41,588 bases of DNA from DASYGT01 sp035999365 (lineage in GTDB: Bacteria > Actinomycetota > Actinomycetes > Mycobacteriales > Jatrophihabitantaceae), in the NCBI GenBank assembly GCA_035999365.1, contig DASYGT010000042.1, positions 1-41,588 of the forward strand. The letters run 5' to 3'. Of this stretch, positions 33,475-40,810 are shown in pieces (within the stretch, counting starts at the first letter, position 1; every line of letters starts with the position of its first letter). Both the position numbers and the translations under genes were made by a program. The notes beneath the pieces were generated by a model, which did not search any database, had not been told where the DNA came from, and worked only from the letters and a program-made list of their open reading frames with translations.

Positions 33475-34779
33475 TCAGAACGGTGGCGGATCGGGGTCAC
33501 TCGTGTCGGGCGGTGTCGTGTCGATGGGGTAGGTCGCGGCGGGTGTTGTGTAGGTGGCGCCTGTGTGGGTTCTCCATTCGGTGTCGCCGTTGGCTCGGCG
33601 GGTGTAGGTCCAGTCTGTTTCGTGGCGTAGGTGGTGGTGTCGGGGGCAGAGTGTGGTGAGGTTCGGTGCGTTTGTGCGCCCGCCGGCCGCCCACGGGATG
33701 GTGTGGTCGAGGTCGGAGCGCTTGGCCGAGCGTGTGCAGTGTGGGAAGCGGCAGGTGCGGTCTCGGGCGGTGACGTGTTCGGCGAGTGCGGCCGGTGGCC
33801 GGTAGGTGGTGCGGCCGTAGTCGATGAGTCGCCCGGTGGGGTCGGTGAGCAGGCGGCGCCAGGTGCCTGTCGTGTCGTGTGCGAGGTGGCGGGCCAATGT
33901 GGCGGGGATCGGGCCGATTCCGCTCAGTTCGCCGGGCTGCTCGTCATCACCGAGCAGGGTGGACAGGGCGACGGTGACCTGGACTGCGGCGCGTAGTCGT
34001 TGTCGGCGCGGCAGTATGCGGCTCGGTTGGCCGGTGAGGGCGTCCAGGCCGAGTTGGACCAGGGCATCGGCGCGGCGCTGATCAGCGGTGCGTTCGTCAT
34101 CGCCGGCGTCATCGCCGGCGTCGTTGCCGGCGTCGTTGCCGTTGCCGTGGCCGGCGCGGCGTTCGGCGAGCCCGGTGAGGGCGCTCATCAGGGCGGCGGC
34201 GCCTTGTTCGGGCAGCAGCGCCCACAGTTCGCTGGTCCCTTCCCCCGCTCGGCGCAGGCACACCCGCCGATCGGCCACGTTCGCCGCCCGCTGCTGTTCC
34301 AGTGACGGCCTGGCCACCACCAGCACCGCGCGGCGCACCGTCGCCCGGAATGCGGTGACCGACTGATTCCCCGCCTGGTCCAGGACGCGGTCTTCCACGC
34401 CGCGCACCACGTCGTCGTCGAACCGCACCGTCTGATCGAGCACCACACGCAGGTGCCCCATCGTCATCCGACCGGCGGCCAGCATCGCGAGCAGCCGCGG
34501 TACTCGCACCGCCTCATGGGCCTCGGCCAGCCGCGCCCGGGCCACCCCCGGCGAGAGCCGCAACTCGACAGCGACGTCCTCGACCGCCCAGTTCTTGTCA
34601 GCCCAGTTCTTGTCAGCACCACCAGGCACGCTCACCGTCACCGGATCGGCCTCGATCGCGGCCAACATCGCCAACTGCTCAGCCTGCAACCGGGCGATCC
34701 GCGCCTCCAACACCCCGAGCGCCCGCAACCGATCCACCGGCGCCAACCGCCGCGCCGCCGCAACCAACACATCGCTCAT
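33475..34779 (-). CDS. DUF222 domain-containing HNH endonuclease (REP13E12-like)
   Basis: This is a 434-residue protein with the actinobacterial DUF222 domain in the N-terminal two-thirds and an HNH nuclease domain near the C-terminus. The nuclease motif reads SDLDHTIPWAAGGRTNAPNLTTLCPRHHHLRH, with the paired histidines and a CRFPHC zinc-type cysteine pair just before. Such genes are multicopy in many actinobacteria and are often regarded as selfish or homing elements; no role is proven. The ATG at 34779 has TAGATT (plus 34787-34792) 7 nt upstream and no Shine-Dalgarno. Two internal tandem repeats, at 34586-34615 and 34096-34143, make length variation likely. The tail is Pro/Asp/Thr-rich. It sits exactly where the conserved housekeeping order ends. 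Confidence 0.88.
   Translation of the reverse strand: MSDVLVAAARRLAPVDRLRALGVLEARIARLQAEQLAMLAAIEADPVTVSVPGGADKNWADKNWAVEDVAVELRLSPGVARARLAEAHEAVRVPRLLAMLAAGRMTMGHLRVVLDQTVRFDDDVVRGVEDRVLDQAGNQSVTAFRATVRRAVLVVARPSLEQQRAANVADRRVCLRRAGEGTSELWALLPEQGAAALMSALTGLAERRAGHGNGNDAGNDAGDDAGDDERTADQRRADALVQLGLDALTGQPSRILPRRQRLRAAVQVTVALSTLLGDDEQPGELSGIGPIPATLARHLAHDTTGTWRRLLTDPTGRLIDYGRTTYRPPAALAEHVTARDRTCRFPHCTRSAKRSDLDHTIPWAAGGRTNAPNLTTLCPRHHHLRHETDWTYTRRANGDTEWRTHTGATYTTPAATYPIDTTPPDTSDPDPPPF
34096..34143. repeat. Four 12-bp tandem repeats inside the HNH gene
   Basis: The units are GTCATCGCCGGC twice, then GTCGTTGCCGGC, then GTCGTTGCCGTT, in direct register. On the coding (minus) strand they give an Asn/Asp-Asp-Ala-Gly type repeat in the acidic linker between the DUF222 core and the HNH half. 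Because the unit is a multiple of three, slippage would change linker length without breaking the frame. Confidence 0.85.
34586..34615. repeat. Perfect 15-bp tandem duplication inside the HNH gene
   Basis: GCCCAGTTCTTGTCA occurs twice in immediate succession without a mismatch. On the coding strand it duplicates a five-residue unit (ADKNW / DKNWA) within the N-terminal part of the DUF222 region. The absence of any difference between the copies suggests a recent duplication. Confidence 0.9.
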
Positions 34780-34912
34780 ACGTACGAATCTAACGCGCCG
34801 AACCGCACAAACCCGAGTTGTCCACAAGGTCAAGGTCACGAGACCGAACCGTCCACAGACGACACCGAAGTGCTCGACCAGCCGGGCCCCGCAGTCCACG
34901 ATGACCATTGAC

Positions 34913-34931
34913 GGCGCCGCGCCTGGGCGCC
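34913..34931 (-). terminator. GC-rich hairpin downstream of kshB
   Basis: GGCGCC at 34913-34918 and GGCGCC at 34926-34931 pair into a 6-bp stem with a 7-nt loop, 22 nt after the kshB stop. No U-run follows, so it would be a weak, actinobacterial-type terminator. It also lies in the region between kshB and the start of the HNH gene, both on the minus strand. Confidence 0.35.
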
Positions 34932-34953
34932 CTCTTCACGAAGGGAGAGCCGG

Positions 34954-36078
34954 CTATGAGTACCTGATCGACACCGAATCGGTGATCGGTAGCGCCTGGC
35001 ACGCGAGGACGTAGCCCTCGTCGAGATCGGACTGATCCAGGATCTCATTCTTGATCATCTTGACCTCGCCCGAATCCAGGATGCAGGCACACGCCGAGCA
35101 GGCTCCCTGGCGACAGGAGAACGGTGCGTCCAACCCCTTCTCCAGCAGGAAGTCCAGCAACTTCGTCTGCGTCGGCCAGTCGAAGGTGTGCCGGGCGCCA
35201 TCGAGCTCAATCGCCAGGGCTGCCGTGGCACCGCCCGGCTCTGCCGCGACAGGTGCGGCCATGGCAAACGGGTCCTCCTCGAGCGACTGGAATCGCTCGA
35301 TGTGAATTCGAGACGGCGGCACGTGCAGCTCGCGCAGCACATGTGTCACCGATTCCATGAACGGGCTCGGCCCGCAGACGAACGCGGTGTACGCCGTGTA
35401 CGGCGCGGCGAGCGCCTTCAGCTGGGCGTGGCTCGGCAAGCCCTGCACCGACTCGAGCCAGTGGATGACGTGCAGTCGCTCTGGATGGTCGGCGGCGAGC
35501 CTCCGCAGGTCATCGGCGAAGATCACCGCGTTCTCGTGCTGGTTCGCGTATACGAGAACGACCCGTCCCGACCCGGCAGCAAGCGCCGACTTCAGGATCG
35601 ACAGCACCGGCGTGATACCGCTGCCGCCGGCGAACAGCAGGAAGTCCTCGTCGAGGGCCTTCGGCGTGAAGGCGCCCGCAGGCGGCAGGCAGTCGAGCAG
35701 GTCGCCGACCGCGAGAGTGTCGTGTATCCAGTTGGAGCCGACGCCGCTCGCGACCCGTTTCACCGCGATGCGCATGCCCTCGTCGACGTGCGGGGAACTG
35801 CACAGGGAATAGCACCGGGCCACTGCACCGGACTCGCACGGCAACCGCAACGTCAGGAACTGCCCGGGTTTGTACGTGAACTTCGCCGCGGCATCGGGCG
35901 GCGGTTCGACCACGATCGAGCACGCCTCGGCAGTCTCGGCGACGATCTCGACCACGCGCACCTGCACGAGTGGCGCTCCGGCCGGGGGGGCGACGACGTC
36001 GACACCGACCTCGACACCGATCTCGACACCGGCGTCAACACCGGGTGCGATCCCTTGCGTCACCCCGCCGTCAGTCAT
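34954..36078 (-). CDS. kshB: 3-ketosteroid 9-alpha-monooxygenase reductase component
   Basis: This 374-residue reductase passes electrons from NADH through FAD and a plant-type [2Fe-2S] centre to KshA. The FAD motif is R88-C-Y-S91, the NAD-binding motif GGSGITP is at 151-157, CGPSPFM is at 235-241 and the cluster cysteines are C322, C327, C330 and C360. This order (flavin, NAD, ferredoxin) is that of KshB/HmpX-type reductases. The first 35 residues are an unusual low-complexity segment of GVxx repeats encoded by 12-bp tandem repeats (35998-36045). Its ATG overlaps the stop of the upstream CxxC gene by 8 bp, so it is translationally coupled in kshA-orf-kshB. Phenylacetyl-CoA-epoxidase-type reductases look similar, but context favours KshB. 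Confidence 0.9.
   Translation of the reverse strand: MTDGGVTQGIAPGVDAGVEIGVEVGVDVVAPPAGAPLVQVRVVEIVAETAEACSIVVEPPPDAAAKFTYKPGQFLTLRLPCESGAVARCYSLCSSPHVDEGMRIAVKRVASGVGSNWIHDTLAVGDLLDCLPPAGAFTPKALDEDFLLFAGGSGITPVLSILKSALAAGSGRVVLVYANQHENAVIFADDLRRLAADHPERLHVIHWLESVQGLPSHAQLKALAAPYTAYTAFVCGPSPFMESVTHVLRELHVPPSRIHIERFQSLEEDPFAMAAPVAAEPGGATAALAIELDGARHTFDWPTQTKLLDFLLEKGLDAPFSCRQGACSACACILDSGEVKMIKNEILDQSDLDEGYVLACQALPITDSVSIRYS
35998..36045. repeat. Four 12-bp tandem repeats encoding the KshB N-terminal extension
   Basis: The units are GTCGACACCGAC, CTCGACACCGAT, CTCGACACCGGC and GTCAACACCGGG in direct register. On the minus strand they encode the GV(D/E)x repeat at residues 13-28 of KshB. The period is a multiple of three, so copy changes keep the frame. 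The region precedes the conserved flavoprotein domain, which starts around residue 38. Confidence 0.85.
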
Positions 36079-36415
36079 CGGGAACAGCTACCAGACCCGA
36101 CCGGACAGCGTCCTCGATCGACTTCTTCAGCACGGTGCAGCCGAGGATCTGCGCACCGCGGGCTCCGGCCGCGACCTGGGCACCGATCTCAGGGCAGCTG
36201 CTCGCGGCGTCCGAGGTCCACTGGACGCTGGTGTGCTTGGCGCTGTTCTTCTTCACCAGCACATTCGTCGCGCAGCGGGTGCACCTCACCGGCACCAGGC
36301 CGTCCTCGAGGTAGAGGCGCATGTCCTCGAGCGTCTCGGCCGCGTGGGGCGTACCTCGCGACCACCATCTCGACGGCCCGGGGGAGCCGGCCGAACCCAT
36401 CGCGGCACCGGACAT
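36071..36415 (-). CDS. Four-cysteine (CxxC) protein coupled between kshA and kshB, unknown function
   Basis: This is a 114-residue protein. The first 30 residues are Gly/Ser/Pro-rich; the conserved-looking core starts at MRLYLEDGLVPVRCTRCATNVLVKK. Four cysteines, C45, C48, C74 and C93, suggest a metal or Fe-S site; C45 and C48 form a CxxC knuckle and C74 is in SSCPEI. A later start at residue 32 is possible. The gene begins 4 nt after the kshA stop and overlaps the kshB start by 8 bp, so all three are almost certainly made from one mRNA. KshB already carries its own ferredoxin domain, so an electron-transfer role is not required; help in cluster insertion or stability is a guess. I cannot name the family with confidence. 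Confidence 0.8.
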   Translation of the reverse strand: MSGAAMGSAGSPGPSRWWSRGTPHAAETLEDMRLYLEDGLVPVRCTRCATNVLVKKNSAKHTSVQWTSDAASSCPEIGAQVAAGARGAQILGCTVLKKSIEDAVRSGLVAVPDD

Positions 36416-36419
36416 GGCG

Positions 36420-37598
36420 TTACCCGACCCCTGCAGCCTCGGTCTCGGCCTTGCGGCGGGCGAGGTTCTCGGCCACCTCCCGCTCCCACGCTTGGACGGC
36501 GTGCGCGGTGTCGATCTCGAACTCGAAGCGCTGTGTCATGTCCTCGGAGACATCGGCCACGTCGACATAGAACTGCTCGTACCAGCGGCGGAGCTGATAG
36601 AGCGGTCCGTCCTCCTCGGACAGCAGCGGGTTGTCGATCCGCGTCTTGTTCTTCCAGATCTCGACATCCTGCTCGAACCCGACGCGGAAGCTCTTCGAGA
36701 ACTTGCCCGCGATGACATCGGCCATCTCCTTGTCGACGCCGGCCGGAGCTTTCACCATCACGCCGTACTGCAGCACGAATGAGTTGGTATCGATCGGGTA
36801 GTGGCAGTTGATCAACACGGACTCGATCTCGGTGCCGCGGAAGTCGTTCTTGAGCCAGTTGATCATGTACGCCGGGCCGAAGTACGACGCCTCCGATTCG
36901 AGCGTGTTGTCCTCGCCGGCGTAGTTCGACCCGGCACCGATGTCCGGCCGCCCGCGCGAGTTCATGTACTGCGTCGCGACATGCCCGTCGAATACGTTCT
37001 TGAAGTACGTCGGGAACGCGAAGTGGATGTAGTAGAAGTGGGCCATGTCGGCCATGTTGTCGATGATCTCGCGGCAGTTCGACCCTTCGATGATCAACGT
37101 GTTCCAGGACCAGTTGCTCCACTCGTCGCCGCCGTAGCCGTCGATCACGGGGATGTCCTGCTCGGGAATCGGCGCGTTGCCCTCCGGGTCGCTCCACACG
37201 AACAGCTGCCCGTTACGTTCCAACGACGTCCACGCGCGGGTGCGGGCGCGCAACGGCACGCGCTTGGCGTAAGGGATCTCGACGCACTTGCCGCTTCCGG
37301 ACCACCGCCAGTCATGGAACGGGCAGGCGATGTTCTCGCCCTTGATCTCGCCCTGCGTGAGATCGCCGCCCATGTGGCGGCAGTAGCCGTCGAGAACGTT
37401 GAGCGTGCCATCGGACGCGGCCCAGACCACGAGCTTGGTACCGAACGCATGAATGGCATGTGGTTTGCCGTCGCGGAAGTCGCTCGCCAGGCCGAGGCAG
37501 TGCCAGCCCCGCGCGTAGCGGTCGGGGATCGTGCCGGCGTCGATCGTGCGGACGCGCGGCTCCCCGTTGGCAGCACCGGGCTCGGTAGCCTGCGTCAT
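36420..37598 (-). CDS. kshA: 3-ketosteroid 9-alpha-monooxygenase oxygenase component
   Basis: This 392-residue Rieske oxygenase hydroxylates C9 of 3-ketosteroids such as androstadienedione, which leads to opening of ring B. The Rieske cluster is bound by C73-x-H75 and C92-xx-H95. The mononuclear iron site lies in NMADMAHFYYIHF, with H187 and H192 as ligands, a sequence characteristic of KshA. The EASYFGPAYMINWL segment after it lines the substrate channel in characterised homologues. Length is normal. The ATG is 12 nt from the ribosome-binding-like GGGAGG. It heads the operon kshA-CxxC-kshB and is divergent from hsaA across a 212-bp region with two KstR-like boxes, so derepression by steroid acyl-CoA intermediates is likely. 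Confidence 0.95.
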   Translation of the reverse strand: MTQATEPGAANGEPRVRTIDAGTIPDRYARGWHCLGLASDFRDGKPHAIHAFGTKLVVWAASDGTLNVLDGYCRHMGGDLTQGEIKGENIACPFHDWRWSGSGKCVEIPYAKRVPLRARTRAWTSLERNGQLFVWSDPEGNAPIPEQDIPVIDGYGGDEWSNWSWNTLIIEGSNCREIIDNMADMAHFYYIHFAFPTYFKNVFDGHVATQYMNSRGRPDIGAGSNYAGEDNTLESEASYFGPAYMINWLKNDFRGTEIESVLINCHYPIDTNSFVLQYGVMVKAPAGVDKEMADVIAGKFSKSFRVGFEQDVEIWKNKTRIDNPLLSEEDGPLYQLRRWYEQFYVDVADVSEDMTQRFEFEIDTAHAVQAWEREVAENLARRKAETEAAGVG

Positions 37599-37622
37599 GT
37601 CGCCTCCCAGCTTTCGTAGAAC

Positions 37623-37636
37623 AAGAACACGTTACA
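37623..37636. promoter_or_regulatory. KstR-like operator, kshA side
   Basis: AAGAACACGTTACA contains AAC-N2-GTT in the KstR consensus frame TNNAACNNGTTNNA, with only the first base different. It lies 25 bp upstream of the kshA ATG, where a bound repressor would block transcription. A second AGAAC half-site (37618-37622) lies immediately beside it. Confidence 0.6.
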
Positions 37637-37724
37637 GAAATGCTGCCCCACTCGCGCCGACTGCGCAAGGGCCACCGACGCGGAATAGGCAGTTGCAACG
37701 ATCCTACGCAGCCTCGACACCGGC

Positions 37725-37738
37725 GAGAACTTGTTCTA
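37725..37738. promoter_or_regulatory. KstR-like operator, hsaA side
   Basis: GAGAACTTGTTCTA matches TNNAACNNGTTNNA except at the first base, and its centre AGAAC-TT-GTTCT is a perfect palindrome. It lies 72 bp before the hsaA ATG. The intergenic region 37599-37810 holds this site, the kshA-side box and AT-richer promoter sequence (for example TATATGC near 37786); nothing else is evident in it. Confidence 0.65.
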
Positions 37739-37810
37739 GTCTTGCCTGCATAACGGCTCCGCAGCCCGTGCCGGAATAAGCCGGTATATGCACGATATGG
37801 GAGAAACCTG

Positions 37811-38998
37811 ATGAGCGAGCTGACCCCCGATCAGGGCGCCGCGGCGGTTCTGGACGCGATCACCGAGTTGCTGCCGACACTGCGCGACCGGGCCCAGGAG
37901 ACCGAGGACCTGCGGCGCATCCCGGACGACACCGTGAAATCCCTGCAGGGAACCGGATTCTTCCGCCTGCTGCAGCCCCAGCGATACGGCGGCATCGAGG
38001 CCTCGCCCAACGACTTCTATCGTGCGGTGCGGCTCATCGCGAGCGCCTGCGGCTCGACCGGCTGGGTCTCGTCGGTACTCGGCGTGCACCCCTGGCAGCT
38101 CGCACTGTTCGACCAGCGCGCCCAGGACGAGGTGTGGGGCGAGGACCAGAGCACCCTCATCTCCTCCTCCTACGCACCGATGGGGCGGGCCAAGGAGGTC
38201 GATGGCGGCTTCCAGTTCAGTGGCCGGTGGAGCTTCTCCTCCGGCTGCGACCACGCGCAGTGGATCTTCCTCGGCGGTCTGGTGATCGGGGAGGAGGGCA
38301 CACCGGTCGACTTCAAGACCTTCCTGCTGCCCCGTGCCGACTACGAGATCGACGACGTCTGGGACACCATCGGCCTGCGCGGAACGGGCAGCAACGACAT
38401 CATCGTCGACGACGTGTTCGTACCGGCCTATCGCACCCTCAGCTTCATCGACACCGGCCGCTGTGTCTGCCCGGGCCAGGAGGTCAACACGTCGCCCCTC
38501 TACAAGCTGCCGTTCGCGATGGTCTTCTCGAACTCGATCTCCGTGCCGGTCGTCGGCATGGCGACAGGCGCGTACGAGGCCTACGTGGGCTGGACCAAGG
38601 AGCGGGTTCGCGCCTCGACGGGCGGCAAGGCATCCGACGACTCGTTCAACCAGCTGCGAATCGCAGAAGCCGCATCGAAGATCGACAGCGCGGTCTACTC
38701 GATCGAGCGCAACATCGGCGAAGCCCTCGCCCTCGCCACTGCGGGTGAGAAGATCTCGATGCCGTTGCGCGTCCGTGCCCGTCGCGACCAGGTGAACGCG
38801 ACGGGATCGGCGATCACCGCCGTCGACCGCCTCTTCGAGAGCGCCGGCGGCCGTGCGCTGAAGGCCGGGACACCCATCCAGCGATTCTGGCGCGATGCGC
38901 ACGCCGGGCGGGTGCACGCGATCAACGATCCGGAGAAGGCACAGGTCATGTTCGGCCAGTTCGAACTCGGCCTCAAGGTGCAGGACGCATGGCTCTGA
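37811..38998 (+). CDS. hsaA: 3-HSA hydroxylase, oxygenase subunit (flavin-dependent)
   Basis: This is a 395-residue member of the acyl-CoA-dehydrogenase-like flavin monooxygenases. HsaA hydroxylates the phenolic secosteroid 3-HSA to a catechol, using reduced flavin from HsaB. The N-terminal helical domain is followed by a middle domain with FSGRWSFSSGCDHAQW and GLRGTGSNDIIVDDVFVP, a hallmark block of this group, and a C-terminal helical domain ending in FGQFELGLKVQDAWL. The ATG is preceded by GGAG with a good spacer. Its 3' end overlaps hsaD by 10 bp. The order hsaA-hsaD-hsaC-hsaB is the same as in the mycobacterial cholesterol cluster. Confidence 0.95.
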   Translation: MSELTPDQGAAAVLDAITELLPTLRDRAQETEDLRRIPDDTVKSLQGTGFFRLLQPQRYGGIEASPNDFYRAVRLIASACGSTGWVSSVLGVHPWQLALFDQRAQDEVWGEDQSTLISSSYAPMGRAKEVDGGFQFSGRWSFSSGCDHAQWIFLGGLVIGEEGTPVDFKTFLLPRADYEIDDVWDTIGLRGTGSNDIIVDDVFVPAYRTLSFIDTGRCVCPGQEVNTSPLYKLPFAMVFSNSISVPVVGMATGAYEAYVGWTKERVRASTGGKASDDSFNQLRIAEAASKIDSAVYSIERNIGEALALATAGEKISMPLRVRARRDQVNATGSAITAVDRLFESAGGRALKAGTPIQRFWRDAHAGRVHAINDPEKAQVMFGQFELGLKVQDAWL

Positions 38999-39873
38999 GC
39001 ACGGCCGAACTCACTGCGGAGGCGACCAGTCGCCTCGCGCAACTGCCCTCCGGATTGACGCTGCACTTCCACGAGGCAGGCGACCCGGCCGGGGAAACGG
39101 TCGTGATGCTGCATGGCGGTGGCCCGGGTGCGTCCGCGTGGTCGAACTTCGGCCGCAACCTCGCCGTACTCAGCGAGCGCTTCCACGTTCTCGCGATCGA
39201 CCAGCCGGGATTCGGCAAGTCCGACAAGCCCAGCGAGTTCCCGGCGCAGTTCTACACGTTCAGCGCCGATGCGATCGCCGAACTGCTCGTCCACCTCGGC
39301 ATCGACAAGGCGCACTTCGTGGGCAATTCCCTCGGCGGCGGCACGGCCGTTCGGTTTGCCTTGAACCACCCGCAGCTGGCCGGGCGGCTTGTGCTCATGG
39401 CGCCCGGTGGCCTCGGCCTGAACGTCGTCTCAGCCGATCCCACCGAGGGCATCAAGAAGCTGTACGCCTTTGCCGCACCCCCTGGGCCGTCGCCGGAGAA
39501 GCTCGCCGATTTCCTGCGGACGCTCGTGTACGACGCCTCGATGATCACCGACGAGCTGGTTGCCGAGCGCTACGTGTTCGCCTCCGATCCGGCGACGCTG
39601 AAATCAATGGGCGCCATGGGTGCCTCGTTCATGCGCGCAGAGTCGTTCGAGGAGGCGATGCTGTGGCGCGAGGCCTACAAGCTGCGCCAACGCGTGCTAC
39701 TCATCTGGGGGCGCGAGGACCGTGTCAATCCGCTCGACGGAGCCCTCGTCGCGCTCAAGCTGATCCAGCGCGCGGAACTGCACGTCTTCGGTCGGTGCGG
39801 ACACTGGGCGATGCTGGAGAAGTTCGAGGAGTTCAACCGACTCACGGCCGACTTCTTGGGAGGCGGGCGCTGA
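38989..39873 (+). CDS. hsaD: 4,9-DSHA hydrolase (meta-cleavage product hydrolase)
   Basis: This 294-residue alpha/beta hydrolase cleaves the C-C bond in the ring-opened product of HsaC. The nucleophile is S114 in GNSLGGG, the acid is D244 in GREDRVNP and the base is H272 in CGHWAML. The oxyanion region HGGGPG is at residues 42-47. These positions are within three residues of those known for M. tuberculosis HsaD. It overlaps hsaA by 10 bp and its stop shares one base with the hsaC start (TGATG), so translation is tightly coupled. It acts in the cytoplasm. Confidence 0.96.
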   Translation: MALSTAELTAEATSRLAQLPSGLTLHFHEAGDPAGETVVMLHGGGPGASAWSNFGRNLAVLSERFHVLAIDQPGFGKSDKPSEFPAQFYTFSADAIAELLVHLGIDKAHFVGNSLGGGTAVRFALNHPQLAGRLVLMAPGGLGLNVVSADPTEGIKKLYAFAAPPGPSPEKLADFLRTLVYDASMITDELVAERYVFASDPATLKSMGAMGASFMRAESFEEAMLWREAYKLRQRVLLIWGREDRVNPLDGALVALKLIQRAELHVFGRCGHWAMLEKFEEFNRLTADFLGGGR

Positions 39874-40787
39874 TGGCCATCCGCTCACTCGCATACCTGC
39901 GCATCGAGGCGACCGACATCGGCGCCTGGCGCGACTACGGACTCAAGGTCCTCGGCATGGTCGAGGGCAAGCCCGCGAGCGGCGGCAACCCCGACGCGCT
40001 CTACCTGCGCATGGACGACTTCCCCGCCCGGCTCGTGATCGTGCCGGGGGACAAGGACCACCTCAGCGCCAGCGGATGGGAGACCGCCAACGCCGCCGAG
40101 CTGCACTCGATCCGTGCCCGCCTCGACGATGCCGGTGTGCCGTACAAGGAGGGGACGGCCGAGGAGCTCGCCGACCGTCGAGTCGATGAACTCATTCGCT
40201 TCGAGGACCCGTCCGGCAACACACTCGAGGTCTTCCACGGCGCGGCGCTCGAACACCGGCGCGTAGTGAGCCCGTACGGCCACCAGTTCGTCACCGGTGA
40301 GCAGGGACTCGGACACGTCGTGCTCTCGACCAAGGACGACGAGGCTGCGCTGCACTTCTACCGGGATGTGCTCGGCTTCCGGCTGCGTGACTCGATGCGG
40401 CTGGCTCCACAACTGGTGGGCCGCCCGGCCGATGCCCCACCGGCATGGTTGCGCTTCTTCGGCTGCAACCCCCGCCACCACAGCCTCGCCTTCCTGCCGA
40501 TGCCCACGCCGTCCGGCATCGTGCACCTGATGATCGAGGTGAAGGACGCCGACGACGTCGGGCTCTGCCTCGACCGTGCCCTGCGCCGCAAGGTGCCGAT
40601 GTCGGCAACCCTCGGCCGCCACGTCAACGATCTGATGCTGTCCTTCTACATAAAGACGCCCGGTGGCTTCGACGTCGAGTTCGGCTGCGAGGGACGGCAG
40701 GTGCACGACGAGGGCTGGATCGCCCGCGAGAGCACCGCGGTCAGCCTGTGGGGCCACGACTTCTCCCTCGGCTCGAAGTACCAGTAA
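39873..40787 (+). CDS. hsaC: Iron-dependent extradiol dioxygenase (3,4-DHSA dioxygenase)
   Basis: This 304-residue type I extradiol dioxygenase opens the catechol A ring of 3,4-DHSA by meta-cleavage. It has two vicinal-oxygen-chelate domains; the C-terminal one binds Fe(II) through H148, H218 and E269, matching the H145/H215/E266 set of M. tuberculosis HsaC with a constant shift of three. The acid-base histidine is probably H203 in RHHSLAF. The ATG at 39873 is chosen because it coincides with the hsaD stop and gives the family-normal N-terminus MAIRSLAYLRIEATD; the open frame upstream runs antisense or out of frame through hsaD. Confidence 0.96.
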   Translation: MAIRSLAYLRIEATDIGAWRDYGLKVLGMVEGKPASGGNPDALYLRMDDFPARLVIVPGDKDHLSASGWETANAAELHSIRARLDDAGVPYKEGTAEELADRRVDELIRFEDPSGNTLEVFHGAALEHRRVVSPYGHQFVTGEQGLGHVVLSTKDDEAALHFYRDVLGFRLRDSMRLAPQLVGRPADAPPAWLRFFGCNPRHHSLAFLPMPTPSGIVHLMIEVKDADDVGLCLDRALRRKVPMSATLGRHVNDLMLSFYIKTPGGFDVEFGCEGRQVHDEGWIARESTAVSLWGHDFSLGSKYQ

Positions 40788-40810
40788 GAGCGGCCGGTAG
40801 CGTGGCCGAC

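Noticed and set aside
35998..36045. Short repeats as a CRISPR-like array
   Set aside because: Units are 12 bp, contiguous, without spacers and in frame within a gene; no cas genes are present.
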